Shown here: in pieces, positions 37,449 to 48,885 of the stretch
Position numbering within the stretch: the stretch's first letter is position 1
Layout of the letters: each line of letters opens with the position of its first letter
Assembly: GCA_947044405.1 (NCBI GenBank)
Contig: CAMRHE010000133.1
Location: 3,100,001 to 3,164,000 of the forward strand
Source of the DNA: Leptodactylus fallax
Taxonomy: Eukaryota; Chordata; Amphibia; Anura; Leptodactylidae
Length of the DNA stretch: 64,000 bases
Direction: 5' to 3'
Translations under genes and position numbers: made by a program
The notes under the pieces: model-generated
The model's database searches: none
The model's input: the letters and a program-made list of their open reading frames with translations, nothing else
What the model was told of the DNA's origin: nothing

Positions 37449-37732
37449 GATGACGTCATTTTGGCTGCAGAGTGAACGCTGTAAAAATGAAGCCTGTAAG
37501 AAAGTCGCACAAATGCCCCTTTTTCCCCAATTTCACCCTATTCTGAATTTTTTCCAGCTTCCCAGTACATTGTACAGAATAATAAATGGTACCATTATGA
37601 AGAACAATTTGTCCTGCAAACATTAAGCCCTCCTATGGCTCTGAGAACTGAAAAATAAAAAAGTTATGGGGTTTGGAAGGCGGGGAGTCAAAAACGAAAA
37701 TTGAAAAAATTCCTCTGCCGGGAAGGGGTTAA

Positions 37733-38277
37733 GATATGCAGAATATGAGAAAAATTTACAAACCAAAATGTGCCAAAATTCTGTGTAAATAAGTAGTAGG
37801 TGCCAAACAGGCAGAATGCAGTGAGTTCATTGTACCTGCCTGCACCAGGCTACTGATAGAACAGACCACAGGCTTGTAGACAGAAACATTATGTATAGGT
37901 TTTTTTTATTGCAGCAGTGACCTCATTTACATCACAGACAGGATTACAATACAAGATAACACCTCTCTAGATAACACCACCGAGCCATCATTACATCACT
38001 ACTGACAATAAATGATGTCACCCGTCCCTGCACAGACCTCAGTGATTCGGCTCCTGGTTATTACTGACTATGACCATGACTGTGCTGTAAAGCAGATCAC
38101 TAAATGCTGTTAACAGAGCAGAGGAGAAGCTCAGGCAAGATGGCCGCCCCCATAATCATGGACAGAAAATAGAATTAAAAAATCTACATTCAAGATGTTA
38201 GAAAAAAGTGATAGATTTTACAGATTTTAGCTGATTTTATTAAATAAACAAAACAATTGGCGATATGTTCCTTTTAA
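37733..38277. mobile_element. TTAA-flanked dispersed element, copy 2 (partial)
   Basis: About 37900-38230 matches 28560-28930, including 'catcacagacaggattacaa', 'taaatgctgttaac' and 'agatggccgccccca'. The right end is at TTAA 38274-38277; the left end was not found. Confidence 0.65.
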
Positions 38278-38889
38278 CTGTGTGTGGGCGCTAAGGGGGC
38301 ACTTTCACTGTCTGGGGGAACTAAAGGGGCAGATCAATGGGATACATATACGGCTACATTGGGTCCCCCTAGTGGCTGCTGGCAGTAAGTTCAGGTTGGG
38401 ATTTGTCCACCCTGAGATAACACTAGTCTGCTCCATTAACCCTTTACTACGCTGACTGCGATATCAGCAACAAATTTGCATTGTCTAAATGTGGCTGAAA
38501 GGATGCATTAAGAAGCAAAAGTACTCTGAGATCCTCCATGCTATAGCCAAATCTCTCTCAACATCTACTGGCAGCGTCCACCAGGGGGAGCTCAGCAAAT
38601 TCTGTGACAAATCAACAGAAAGTAAAAAACCTTCAGTATAAAGTTATTTCATAATGCAAAACTCAGTAAGACTGACCAATAGTATTCAGTAGATATGAAT
38701 GACTGCCCAGTGCTGTGCAGTTCACTAGAGGACCACAAGAGGGTGCACTGACAGAATTAACAAGTCACATTCTAGATTCTGAGCGGTGTCCTGGGCACAG
38801 AACTGTGATGGAAATGTCTATACAAGAAAGCAGAACATATAGCACCGCTACTTATGTGTGTAAGGTGATATGTGTAATACAGGCAGTGT
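38278..38889. other. Unassigned sequence with three CTCF-like motifs
   Basis: 'ccaccagggggagctc' at 38578-38593 and 'ccacaagagggtgcac' at 38733-38748 (plus orientation), and 'ccccctagtggctgctgg' at 38365-38382 (minus orientation) resemble the CTCF core. No gene is supported; the long frame starting at 38715 is mostly microsatellite translation. Confidence 0.4.
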
Positions 38890-38894
38890 ATGAG

Positions 38895-38942
<48 letters not shown>

Positions 38943-38963
38943 CATATCTATCTATCTATCTCA

Positions 38964-39000
<37 letters not shown>

Positions 39001-39036
39001 CATATCTATCTATCTCATATCTGTCTATCTATCTCA

Positions 39037-39093
<57 letters not shown>
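38890..39093 (+). repeat. (TCTA)n microsatellite with CTCATA interruptions
   Basis: Nearly pure TCTA interrupted five times by 'ctcata'. Confidence 0.95.
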
Positions 39094-39095
<2 letters not shown>

Positions 39096-39445
39096 TCTGC
39101 AGCCGCTGGTGGTGACAGGGACAGTGAGTATTGCACTCCAGTTAAGCCATTTTGGATAATGTGGCCCATGACTCTTCTTCTACTATTTCCTCTGGTAACG
39201 CGTGCTTTTCCGATCCACTGCCACTCAGATCTTGAGAACTCTAGGGGCTCCCGCAGGAGGGGCTCTATCTCCACAGACCTGCCCACCTTGCACTTTACCA
39301 ACTCTGCCCAACATACACGTGGGTCCTGGATGTGCATATACTCCAGGTTCTTACCCACATAGACTATGGCTGATTATGGGTACCATGGGCCCCAGGCTGT
39401 TCAGAAAGCTCAGGCCTCCCTATTCACGCCAAATATCTATGTGAA
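39094..39445. other. No gene seen
   Basis: GC-richer sequence with no recognisable coding motif or repeat. Confidence 0.3.
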
Positions 39446-40985
39446 AGTATAATGTCCCGTAGCGGCCCCTCCATACAGTATAATGTCACATAGCGACCCC
39501 TCCACACAGTATAATGTCCCATAGAGGCCCCTGCACACAGTGTAATGTCTCATAGCAGCCCCTGCACACAGTATAATGTCCCATAGTGGCCCCTCCACAC
39601 AGTATAATGTCCCATAGTGGCCCCTCCACACAGTATAATGTCCCATAGTGGCCCCTGCACACAGTATAATGTCTCATAGCAGCCCCTGCACACAGTATAA
39701 TGTCCCATAGTGGCCCCTCCACACAGTATAATGTCCCATAGTGGCCCCTCCACACAGTATAATGTCCCATAGTGGCCCCTCCACACAGTATAATGTCCCA
39801 TAGTGGCCCCTCCACACAGTATAATGTCCCATAGTGGCCCCTGCACACAGTATAATGTCTCATAGCAGCCCCTGCACACAGTATAATGTCCCATAGTGGC
39901 CCCTCCACACAGTATAATGTCCCATAGTGGCCCCTCCACACAGTATAATGTCCCATAGTGGCCCCTCCACACGGTATAATTTCCCATAGTGGCCCCTTCA
40001 CACAGTATAATGTCCCATAGTGGCCCCTGCACACAGTATAATGTCCCATAGTGGCCCCTGGACATAGTATAATGTCCCATAGTGGCCCCCTCCACACAGT
40101 ATAATGTCCCATAGTGGCCCCTCCACACAGTATAATGTCCCATAGCAGCCCCTCCTCACAGTATAATGTCCCATAGTGGCCCCTCTACACAGTATAATGT
40201 CTCATAGCGGCCCCTCTACACAGTATAATGTCTCATAGTAGCCCCTGCACACAGTATAATGTCCCATAGTGGCCCCTCCACACAGTATAATGTCCCATAG
40301 TGGCCCCTCCACACAGTATAATGTCCCATAGTAGCCCCTCCACACAGTATAATGTCCCATAGTGGCCCCTCCACACAGTATAATGTCCCATAGAGGCCCC
40401 TCCACACAGTATACTGTCCCATAGTAGCTCTCCACACAGTATAATGTCTCATAGCGGCCCCTCTACACAGTATAATGTCTCATAGCGGCCCCTCCACACA
40501 GTATAATGTCACATAGCGGCCCCTCCACACAGTATAATGTCCCATAGCAGCCCCTCCACACAGTATAATGTCCCATACTGGCCCCTCCACACAGTATAAT
40601 GTCCCATAGCGGCCCCTCCACACAGTATAATGTCCCATACCAGCCCCTCCACACAGTATAATGTCACATAGCGGCCCCTCCACACAGTATAATGTCCCAT
40701 AGCGGCCCCTTCACACAGTATAATGTCCCATAGCATCCCCTCCTCACAGTATAATGTCCCATAGTGGTCCCTCTACACAGTATAATGTCTCATAGTAGCC
40801 CCTGCACACAGTATAATGACCCATAGTGGCCCCTCCACACAGTATAATGACCCATAGTGGCCACTCCACACAGTATAATGTCCCATAGTGGCCCCTGCAC
40901 ACAGTATAATGTCCCATAGTGGCCCCTCCACACAGTATAATGTCCCATAGTGGCCCCTCCACACAGTATAATGTCCCTCTGTAGC
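39446..40985 (+). repeat. 31-bp minisatellite, about 50 copies
   Basis: The unit is CACAGTATAATGTCCCATAG plus TGGCCCCTCCA. Because 31 is not a multiple of 3 and the unit lacks stops on the minus strand, all three minus frames stay open for up to about 200 codons with a 31-residue period (MGHYTVWRG, YGTLYCVEG, LWDIILCGG). These are not proteins. The same monomer occurs in the hAT at 33238-33405. Confidence 0.97.
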
Positions 40986-41955
40986 CCCTCCCTATCTGTA
41001 AACATTGGTGAGTTTTGTCAAGTGTAACATCGGATGTACAGGCATTTAACCCATCCCACCCCGCTTTTCTCAAACCGCCATGCACCTGATTTGAAGGATA
41101 TATTGGTGGGATCAGATGTAGGGTCCTCTAAGCTGTGAGGCAGTAAGGTATTTTTGGTCCCACTTGAAAGGGGAGTTTTCCTTACTTGAATTGTGCAAAT
41201 TGTAGTTTAATGGAAAAAGGAAACTCTGTTGTACATAAGGATAATGGATACAAGATTATTTACCATGTGACATGCGATAGCGAATATGTTATCTATGGTT
41301 TTTATGACCTTATTGGGGGCAGAATGTAAAAAAATATAAAAATAAAAAAATTAAAAAAAAGTTAAAACCACACCCACATCACAGGTTCTAGCCCCGCCCC
41401 TGGCAAAACAACGCTACATAAAAATTACCCTAAGAGCATCAGCACAATTTATGCAAGAAACCACCAATCCCCGCCCTTGTGACAAAGAGCCAATCATTAG
41501 TTTCCTATAAACACCAAGTTCTATATAAAATATAGACTTTCATTAAAACCACATGAAATAAGGTATAAATATGAACATACATAATATAGTGCATCAAAAC
41601 GTGGCTATAACCACCATATTACCTACCAATAGGTGTATAATGTCCTCCTCAGTTACTGCCAAAATCTCTAATGTGCCTGCGTGAATCACCCGGCCTAGTG
41701 CACAGGAGCATGGACAGGAGAGTAAAAAAAAAGAATGCCGCCCCTGAGGTTATTCCATGGAGACACTGTCAGAGGCCATCGCCTCAGGTCTTCTCATGGA
41801 AGATGCGCCCCTGACTGCAGCACATGAGACGCAGCAGGTGGCAAGCAAAATGGTGAGATTACAGAGGGGAATTGTCCAGGCTCCTGACTGATGAAGGTAC
41901 GATGGGGTACATGGGATTTTACTCACCTAGAAGGAATTCATTGCATGGATTTTAT
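40986..41955. other. No gene seen
   Basis: Unassigned sequence with an A-rich tract at 41325-41365. No domain or defined repeat. Confidence 0.3.
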
Positions 41956-42360
41956 GCATTTAAAGGGGTTGTCCACTGCTGTATTAAAGGGGTTGTCCAC
42001 TGTTGTATTAAAGGGGTCGAACACTTTCAGACCAATATTAAGAGACAAATGTTATTGTTTGTATAATAAAAAGTTGTACAATTTTCCAATATAGTTTCTG
42101 TATCATTTCCTCACGGTTTTCTAGATCTCTGCTTATTGTCATTCATTCTGCTTAAAAATCAGTCCATGGTCATGTGATGGACACAGGTGCACAGCTCGTT
42201 ACAGTCACGTCACAGTAATCAGACATCTGCCTGGTATCGAGCTGTGCACCTGTGTGGGATACACATAATTTGCACTTTGTCTTTGCTTGAGAAAGGTTCA
42301 GTTGTGGTTGAAATAAATGCACTGAAGATTTTTGTTCACTATTTTTGGAGTGCTGCCTAT
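41956..42360. mobile_element. MITE with triplicated terminal motif and internal palindrome
   Basis: 41958-42030 has three tandem copies of a 24-bp unit containing TTAAAGGGGTTGTCCACTG (the last degenerates to AAAGGGGTCG). Further in, 'gacacaggtgcacagctcg' (42180) pairs with 'gagctgtgcacctgtgtg' (42239). 42300-42360 ends 'tttttggagtgctgcctatt' right before a (TCTA)n tract. Confidence 0.55.
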
Positions 42361-42365
42361 TTCTT

Positions 42366-42367
42366 GT

Positions 42368-42406
<39 letters not shown>

Positions 42407-42467
42407 CATATCTATCTATCTATCTATCTATCTCCTATCTATCTATCTATCTATCTATCTCATATCT

Positions 42468-42501
<34 letters not shown>

Positions 42502-42553
42502 ATTATATATCCCATATCTATCTATCTATATATCATTATATATCTCACCCCTC

Positions 42554-42592
<39 letters not shown>

Positions 42593-42602
42593 CATATCTA
42601 TC
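42366..42602 (+). repeat. (TCTA)n microsatellite with CTCATA and ATTATATAT interruptions
   Basis: Like the tracts at 23361 and 38890. Serine/tyrosine-rich frames are artefacts. Confidence 0.95.
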
Positions 42603-43196
42603 CCTGTCACTTGGACAGATCTGGACTCGAGTCGTATTTCCACCTTGAATCACAATTTGATCTTTCTCTCCCTATAAGAATACAGGCTGTTCCTTACATT
42701 GTGTCTGTAGATTATTGTTTATCTGTCTGTATTTTCAGATATTTTTTCTTAGAGAACATGACACCTCTCTCTCAGTCTCTTCCTACTCCTCATTGTCTCT
42801 CGGTATAATGCTCATTAAATGAGGCGTATGATATATTATAGCTGAGTATAGCGGAGACAAGTTCTATTGTCATGTAGAAAATCGCTACAGCAGAGAACAC
42901 GACTGGTTATCGGATTCTCCACTGTATCGAAGGATAGTTCTGTTAGGCTTGGATCCATATACAGATCTTTCTGTCCTTACCTTTTTGACTGTTTCAAGAT
43001 ATACCAAGATAAATGGTTTTACTCAGTCTACTGCTGCGAGGAACACAAGAGCTTTTATCTTTACATCTCATGCCACTTCCTGTCCCATGGAATATCTTGA
43101 AACAGTGGAAATGGTAAGTACACATCTGTACAGTATATTCCATAGGTGGAAATCACCTCCTATTCATGAAAATAAAGTAGAAGAACAGGGGATCAT
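42603..43196. other. No gene seen
   Basis: Unassigned sequence. The frames here have no recognisable domain. Confidence 0.3.

Positions 43197-43236
<40 letters not shown>
43197..43236 (+). repeat. (TA)n tract hosting two insertions
   Basis: About 18-19 TA units. The Intruder-type transposon inserted at its right edge, and a probable LTR adjoins on the other side. Confidence 0.9.
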
Positions 43237-43239
<3 letters not shown>

Positions 43240-44868
43240 TACAGACCAAAAGTTTGGACACACCTTCTCATTCCAAGAGTTTTCTGTATTTTCATGACTT
43301 TAAAAATTGTAGATTCACACTGAAGGCATCAAAACTATGAATTAACACATGTGGAATTATATACTTAACAAAAAAGTGTGAAACAACTGAAAATATGTCT
43401 TATATTCTAGGTTCTTCAAAGTAGCCACCTTTTGCTTTGATTACTGCTTTGCACACTCTTGGCATTCTCTTGATGAGCTTCAAGAGGTAGTCACCTGAAA
43501 TGGTTTTCACTTCACAGGTGTGCCCTGTCAGGTTTAATAAGTGGGATTTCTTGCCTTATAAATGGGGTTGGGACCATCAGTTGTGTTGTTCAGAAGTCTG
43601 GTGGATACACAGCTGATAGTCCTACTGAATGGAGTGTTAGAATTTGTATTATGGCAAGAAAAAAGCAGCTAAGTAAAGAATAACGAGTAGCCATCATTAC
43701 TTTAAGAAATGAAGGTCAGTCAGTCCGAAAAATTGGGAAAACTTTGAAAGTGTCCCCAAGTGCAGTGGCCAAAACCATCAAGCACTACAAAGAAACTGGC
43801 TCATATGAGGACCACCCCAGGAAAGGAAGACAGAGAGTCACCTCTGCTGCGGAGGATAAGTTCATCCGAGTCACCAGCCTCAGAAATCGCAGGTTAACAG
43901 CAGCTCAGATTAGAGACCAGGTCAATGCCACACAGAGTTCTAGCAGCAGACACATCTCTACAACAACTGTTAAGAGGAGACTGTGTGCAGCAGGCCTTCA
44001 TGGTAAAATAGCTGCTAGGAAACCACTGCTAAGGACAGGCAACAAGCAGAAGAGACTTGTTTGGGCTAAAGAACACAAGGAATGGACATTAGAGCTGTGG
44101 AAATCTGTGCTTTGGTCTGATGAGTCCAAATTTGAGATCTTTGGTTCCAACCACCGTGTCTTTGTGCGACGCAGAAAAGGTGAACGAATGGACTCTACAT
44201 GCCTGGTTCCCACCGTGAAGCATGGAGGAGGAGGTGTGATGGTGTGGGGGTGCTTTGCTGGTGACACTGTTGGGGATTTATTCAAAATTGAAGGAATACT
44301 GAACCAGCATGGTTACCACAGCATCTTGCAGCGGCATGCTATTCCATCCGGTTTGCGTTTAGTTGGGCCATCATTTATTTTTCAACAGGACAATGACCAC
44401 AAACACACCTCCAGACTGTGTAAGGGCTATTTGACCAAGAAGGAGAGTGATGGGGTGCTACGCCAGATGACCTGGCCTCCACAGTCACCAGACCTGTACC
44501 CAATTGAGATGGTTTGGGGTGAGCTGGACCGCAGAGAGAAGGCAAAAGGGCCAACAAGTGCTAAGCATCTCTGGGAACTCCTTCAAGACTGTTGGAAGAC
44601 CATTTCAGGTGACTACCTCTTGAAGCTCATCAAGAGAATGCCAAGAGTGTGCAAAGCAGTAATCAAAGCAAAAGGTGGCTACTTTGAAGAACCTAGAATA
44701 TAAGACATATTTTCAGTTGTTTCACACGTTTTTGTTAAGTATATATTTCCACATGTGTTAATTCATAGTTTTGATGCCTTCAGTGTGAATCTATAATTTT
44801 TAAAGTCATGAAAATACAGAAAACTCTTGGAATGAGAAGGTGTGTCCAAACTTTTGGTCTGTACTGTA
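43235..44868 (+). mobile_element. DD38E (Intruder-type) Tc1/mariner element, nearly full length
   Basis: TA at 43235-43236 and 44867-44868 enclose 1630 bp with inverted ends starting CAGTACAGACCAAAAGTTTG. The ends are unusually long: about 43237-43508 pairs with 44597-44866 and so includes the last 35 or so codons of the transposase gene. Confidence 0.93.
43651..44703 (+). pseudogene. DD38E transposase with one premature stop
   Basis: Cut-and-paste transposase, 350 codons plus stop, start MARKKQLSK at 43651. Codon 11 (43681-43683) is TAA; from codon 12 to 350 the frame is open. Codons 12-60 form the first helix-turn-helix (VAIITLRNEGQSVRKIGK), then a GRQR-like basic linker and a second HTH. 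Catalytic motifs: VLWSDESKFEIF (Asp), FIFQQDNDHKHTS (Asp) and SPDLYPIEMVWGELD (Glu), with 38 residues between the second Asp and the Glu, the DD38E spacing of the family named Intruder. Two residues beside the catalytic site look worn against related Tc1 proteins: NDH for NDP and DLY for DLN. An internal Met at 43744 would lose most of HTH1. Probably inactive, but young-looking. Confidence 0.88.
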
Positions 44869-45515
44869 TGTTAGGGTCTTGCCAAACGTAGCAATACCCT
44901 GACACTACTGCAGCGGTCTGGGAGGAAGGACAGAGACAAGTGAGCCCTAATCTCACCCCAGCCACTGTCCCTTCCTATTGCCTCAGTTACCCTAAACGGT
45001 AAAAGGACAACCTGAAGACGAGCCCTATACTGAGTAAGTGACACAGAGAACAGGACAAGATATACAACACAAAAGGAGGTCAGGAAGCCAAGGGGTCGGT
45101 AACAAACGAGCAATGCAGTACAAAAACACAATCCAAGAGAATAGTCACAAGGCAAGCCAAAGGTCAGAGAAATAGCACAGTAAATATCAAGGGCTCAAAG
45201 AGAGCAGGCAAAGTCAGAGCAATAACCGGCGACCATGTGAGGGTTGACAACCTGTTTATAGAATGTCTGGGCAAGCCCCAGACTGGATTGGTAGACAGGC
45301 TGTCAATCACACAGGCAAGGCTGAGATTAACTATATGCTGTCCAGAGAGAAATGCTCAGAACACGGGTGTGGCTGTAAATCCATTACATTGTCTAGGACC
45401 ATGTTCAGACTGAGCAACAAGAAACCTACACAAGGAACCAAACTGAACACGCCTCCTTTGCCGCAGCGTGCGAGCGGAGGGTGGCGCAGAGACCCGAACA
45501 GGCAGAGACGTTACA
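44869..45515 (-). mobile_element. Probable solo LTR (Gypsy-like)
   Basis: The segment starts TGTTAGGGTC and ends GACGTTACA on the plus strand, so it has TG...CA ends in either orientation. 'atata' on both sides would be a 5-bp target duplication, weak evidence in a (TA)n tract. Read on the minus strand its style (TGTAACGTCTC ... CCTTGGCTTCCTGACC ... AGACCCTAACA, with 'tctataaac') resembles LTRs I recall from amphibian Gypsy elements. No internal region or reading frame is present. Confidence 0.5.
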
Positions 45516-45589
45516 ATATATATATAAGAATAAGCCCCACCCCTGCTGAGCGCTCTAACAAATAGACCAATAAATATCCATTGACAATA

Positions 45590-46960
45590 GGGTGATATTC
45601 AGTAACATAGCAGTGGTATTATTCATATTATTCAGTTACTTATAATAGTATTATATAATCATTATATGGTGGTATTATTTAGTATAATTATACTAGAGAT
45701 GAGCAAACGTTCAAGATTCTTTTTGGGTAGCTCGGGTCCCTGATTCATTTTGGGTTGAACAAAGTCGGATAGAACCGGAAGTGACACTATTATGCTCTGG
45801 GGTCTCTTCAGATCCCAGAGTATAAAAGATGGAGGCTCAGGGGAGGTGTAAAAAAAAAAAAAATAATTATACTCACCTTTCCTCATCTCTTTTGGGGCTC
45901 CTCTCCTGGTTGCGTCATATGACCAGGGTGACCGCTGAGGTCTGTGACTGGGCCACAGTGGTGACATGGGCATGTCAAGCAACATGATGTCATGACACTT
46001 GGCATGCCCATGTGATCACTGTGGTGAGGAGACCTATAAGAGGTGAGGGAAGGTGAGTATAAATGTTTTTCATTTTTTTCCACCTCCCCTGGGCCTCCAC
46101 CTATTATATTCTGGGGTCTGAAGAGACCCGAGAGTATAATAATTTAACACAATGCATGTCGCAAACAAGTTAGGATATTCAGGGTGAACCCTTTTCCTGA
46201 CGAATCGGTTCACCCATCTCTAATTATGATGGTATTATTCAATCACTGTATAATGATTTTATTCAGTAATGTTATGGTGGTATTATTCTGTAACTGTATG
46301 GTATGACTATTCAATCTTTGTTGATATCATACAGCCACTGTATGGGGGTATTAATCAGACTTTGTATGTTAGTATTATTCAGTCATTGTATAGAGGTATT
46401 AGGTATTATTCAGTCATTATATGGTGGCGTTATTCAGTTGCATTATGGTGGTATTATAGTGATAATTTTACATCACTATATGGTGATATTATTCAGTCAC
46501 AGTATGGTGGTATTATATGGTCACTCTATGGTGATATTATTCAGTCATTGTATAGTGGTATTATTTATCCATTATATGGTGTCATTATTCAGTTGCAGTT
46601 TGGTGGTATTATAGTCATAATTTTACATCACTAAATGGTGATATTATTTAGTCATTGTATGGTGGTATTATTCATCCATTATATGATAGTATTATTCAGT
46701 TGGAGTATGGTGGTATTATAGTGATAATTTTACATCACTATATGCTGATATTATCCAGTCATTGTATGGTGGTATTATTTGGTCACTATATGCTGTTAAG
46801 ATTCAGTCAATGTATGGTGATATGATTCAGTCATTATGCAGTGATATTATTCAGTCATTGTATGGTGGTATTATTTAGTCACCGTATAGTGGTATAATTT
46901 TTTACTGTATGGTGGTAATAGTGTACGGTATGTAGTCTTGTTGTAGAGGTATTCTTTGGT
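45590..46960 (+). repeat. About 24-bp TA-rich minisatellite, split by a MITE
   Basis: The monomer is TATTATTCAGTCATTGTATG plus GTGG with many variants, present on both sides of 45695-46224. A longer unit containing 'ataattttacatcacta' recurs near 46461, 46617 and 46728. Confidence 0.8.
45693..46226. mobile_element. MITE with GAGATGRGCRAAC ends, inserted in a minisatellite
   Basis: TA, then GAGATGAGCAAACG at the left; GGTTCACCCATCTC, then TA at the right, consistent with TA duplication. Inside are two palindromes, 'ctggggtctcttcagatccc' (45795) and 'ctggggtctgaagagacccg' (46111), and 'gtcatgacacttggcatgcc'. Related copies or ends: 34448, 48729-48884, 53573-53761, about 60395-60480 and 63634. 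Confidence 0.75.
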
Positions 46961-47780
46961 CACTAGGGCATTGCGTAATCTGTACATAGTAATATAAACT
47001 GGTTACTATAACTGTTATAGGTATGCAGTAAGTATGTAAATATAGGTTGGGTAATTTTGGGTTGGGACTAAATTGGGGCTAATGCCCCCTCCCAACTCCC
47101 TGAAAATGTTTATGAAAGAGTTGGGAGAAATAAAGTTTGCCTATCTAATATACATGGGCACACAAGAGAAGATGCTTCTTAGTTTCTGGCACTCGGGAGG
47201 TTACCTCTTCTAAAAGTACGGACAAGTTACAAAGAAAACAATACAATACAACAATCCAAAGTATAAACCATATGCCATGACTGACATGGAGAGGCTTGTA
47301 GTAGTGATCTGGGGGACCAGTTTTGATCCTTCGACATTTGGTGGTAAAGTTGTGAAGTGAACATTTATAGAGGGTTTGAAATCTCCATTGAACTCGCTGC
47401 TTGTTGTTTGTTGCAAAATACATGCTGAGCGCCTGTGTTTGTTCCACTCGGGTTCAGTAATTCTTATGATCCGATGGAAATGTAAACTCAAACATGACGT
47501 AGAGTAGACGGTAAAGTCATATCACCGTGTCGATTGATGACCCAGATCAACAGAAGCTCATGAAACTTAGGCCTTAACATGCTAAATTCTGTCTCAGTTT
47601 GGAAACTTACAGCTGTAACTTGTACTGAAGATCCCCTATACGTAAGATTCCTTATTGTAAAATATATTCAAATGTATAAAAATATGTAAAAAGTAATAAC
47701 ATTTAATAAGTACATCAAATATAAAATATCAAATATTATACTATAAAAATATACCCTAAAAATTGTATCCCATAAAATGC
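46961..47780. other. Unrecognised sequence with minus-strand frames
   Basis: On the minus strand 47491-47210 and 47447-47145 give open frames of 93 and 100 codons. The first contains FNGDFKPSINVHFTTLPP, which I cannot place in a family. No splice or domain evidence supports a gene; it may be part of a decayed retroelement. 47640-47770 is AT-rich. Confidence 0.25.
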
Positions 47781-48384
47781 CCAGGAAAACAAGACGGACT
47801 CAATTCCTTTGGGCTGGTTGTAGCAGATTGCCACTTCTCACTTCGGTTATGATAGTATCTCAGGAACAAATATCAGAAATGGCAGGAACTGGCTGACAAC
47901 AGAGAGCAGTAGAACAAGCTGTTTAAATCTCACACAGTGCTGAGAGAGAAATCCCAGTAACCCAAACGTCTTCACCTGTGCCAGCCATGAAATCAGGTGA
48001 ATTTGGGGCCCAAGTTACTGTATAATCATAGAAACTGGTATAAGAAATAAATGCTCCATGAACTGAAATCTAACCAGAACCCACAAAGCAGATCAAAACC
48101 AGGAGTATGAATCAGAAGAGTAAGCATGTCCAAGCCAAAAATCTGTCCGAGAGGTAACGTCAGAGCCAAAATCAGAAGATAAGCAGAATTCCAGTAATAA
48201 TCCAAAGGTCAATAGTAGAACAGTCCGGCACAAACTATGAGAGTATGGGAGACAAACTAAAGTGCAACCAAATAGCAGGCACCTGGATGAGCAGGAAAAT
48301 GATTTAAATATCCTTCCTCAGCTTCTGATTGGATCAGCATAGGAGAGCCTTAAGGCAACAGCAGCTAAACTGAGATTCCTGACA
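47781..48384 (-). mobile_element. Possible LTR fragment
   Basis: Read on the minus strand it begins TGTCAGGAATCTCAG at 48384, has a TATA-like 'ggatatttaaatca' and alternating CT/TG-rich phrases like those of the 44.9-kb LTR. The other end is not defined. Confidence 0.3.
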
Positions 48385-48385
48385 G

Positions 48386-48515
48386 TATCCAAGATTTCTC
48401 TCAGACTGCTCCTCGTTTTTGGAATGCTCTCCCCTCTTCTATAACACTTTGCCATGCATCACTTGAGGAGTGCTCAGAGAACATTTTAAACCTTCTGTCT
48501 GAGGACTCCATAGAA
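48386..48515 (+). pseudogene. L2-like LINE C-terminal remnant
   Basis: The plus strand encodes QDFSQTAPRFWNALPSSIT, matching the RAFS-AAPRLWNSLP pattern of L2 LINE proteins, followed by SLEECSENILNLLSED in place of the usual FK-LKT segment. Short relic. Confidence 0.55.
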
Positions 48516-48728
48516 AAAAATAAATAAATAAAAATAATAATATTTAATACTGTATGCCATAGTCTTTCCTGCTTACACCAAAGCTAAATCACACACGAAT
48601 TGTGTCCTTCCTTACCTTTCTTCTTGGCTGGACATGATATGTGTGTCGTGAGATAGTAAACTTTTCAGAACAAAACTGTTTTGTCATATTGTGTCATAAA
48701 GTGTTATGCTATATTGTTGATTTTTGTC

Positions 48729-48885
48729 ACCTCCCTTGCACCTCCACCTATTATACTCTGGGGTCTGAAGAGATCCCAGTCTCTAATAATTCACTTCCGG
48801 TTCTATCCTGACCGGAACAAACCAGAAGGTCGCTACGTCTGAACACGGGATAAAACAAACCGTCAGAGGTTCGCCCATCTTTAGT
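48729..48885. mobile_element. Half of the GAGATG MITE
   Basis: Contains 'ctattatactctggggtctg' and 'acttccggttctatcc', and ends 'gttcgcccatctttag'. Its left end is missing. Confidence 0.6.

Noticed and set aside
38715..39362. 215-codon plus frame dominated by SIYLSIYL
   Set aside because: (TCTA)n microsatellite translation; same for frames at 23285, 42187 and 42332.
39437..41085. Long minus-strand frames of up to about 200 codons with a 31-residue period (GHYTVWRGHYGTLYCVEG)
   Set aside because: They are translations of the 31-bp minisatellite, open in all three minus frames; no start context, signal peptide or non-repeat sequence supports a protein.
43998..44557. Minus-strand frames inside the DD38E transposase
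   Set aside because: Shadows of the plus-strand coding sequence, which has the conserved motifs.
45263..45565. 100-codon plus frame over the LTR edge
   Set aside because: No retroviral or other domain; it crosses the proposed LTR boundary.
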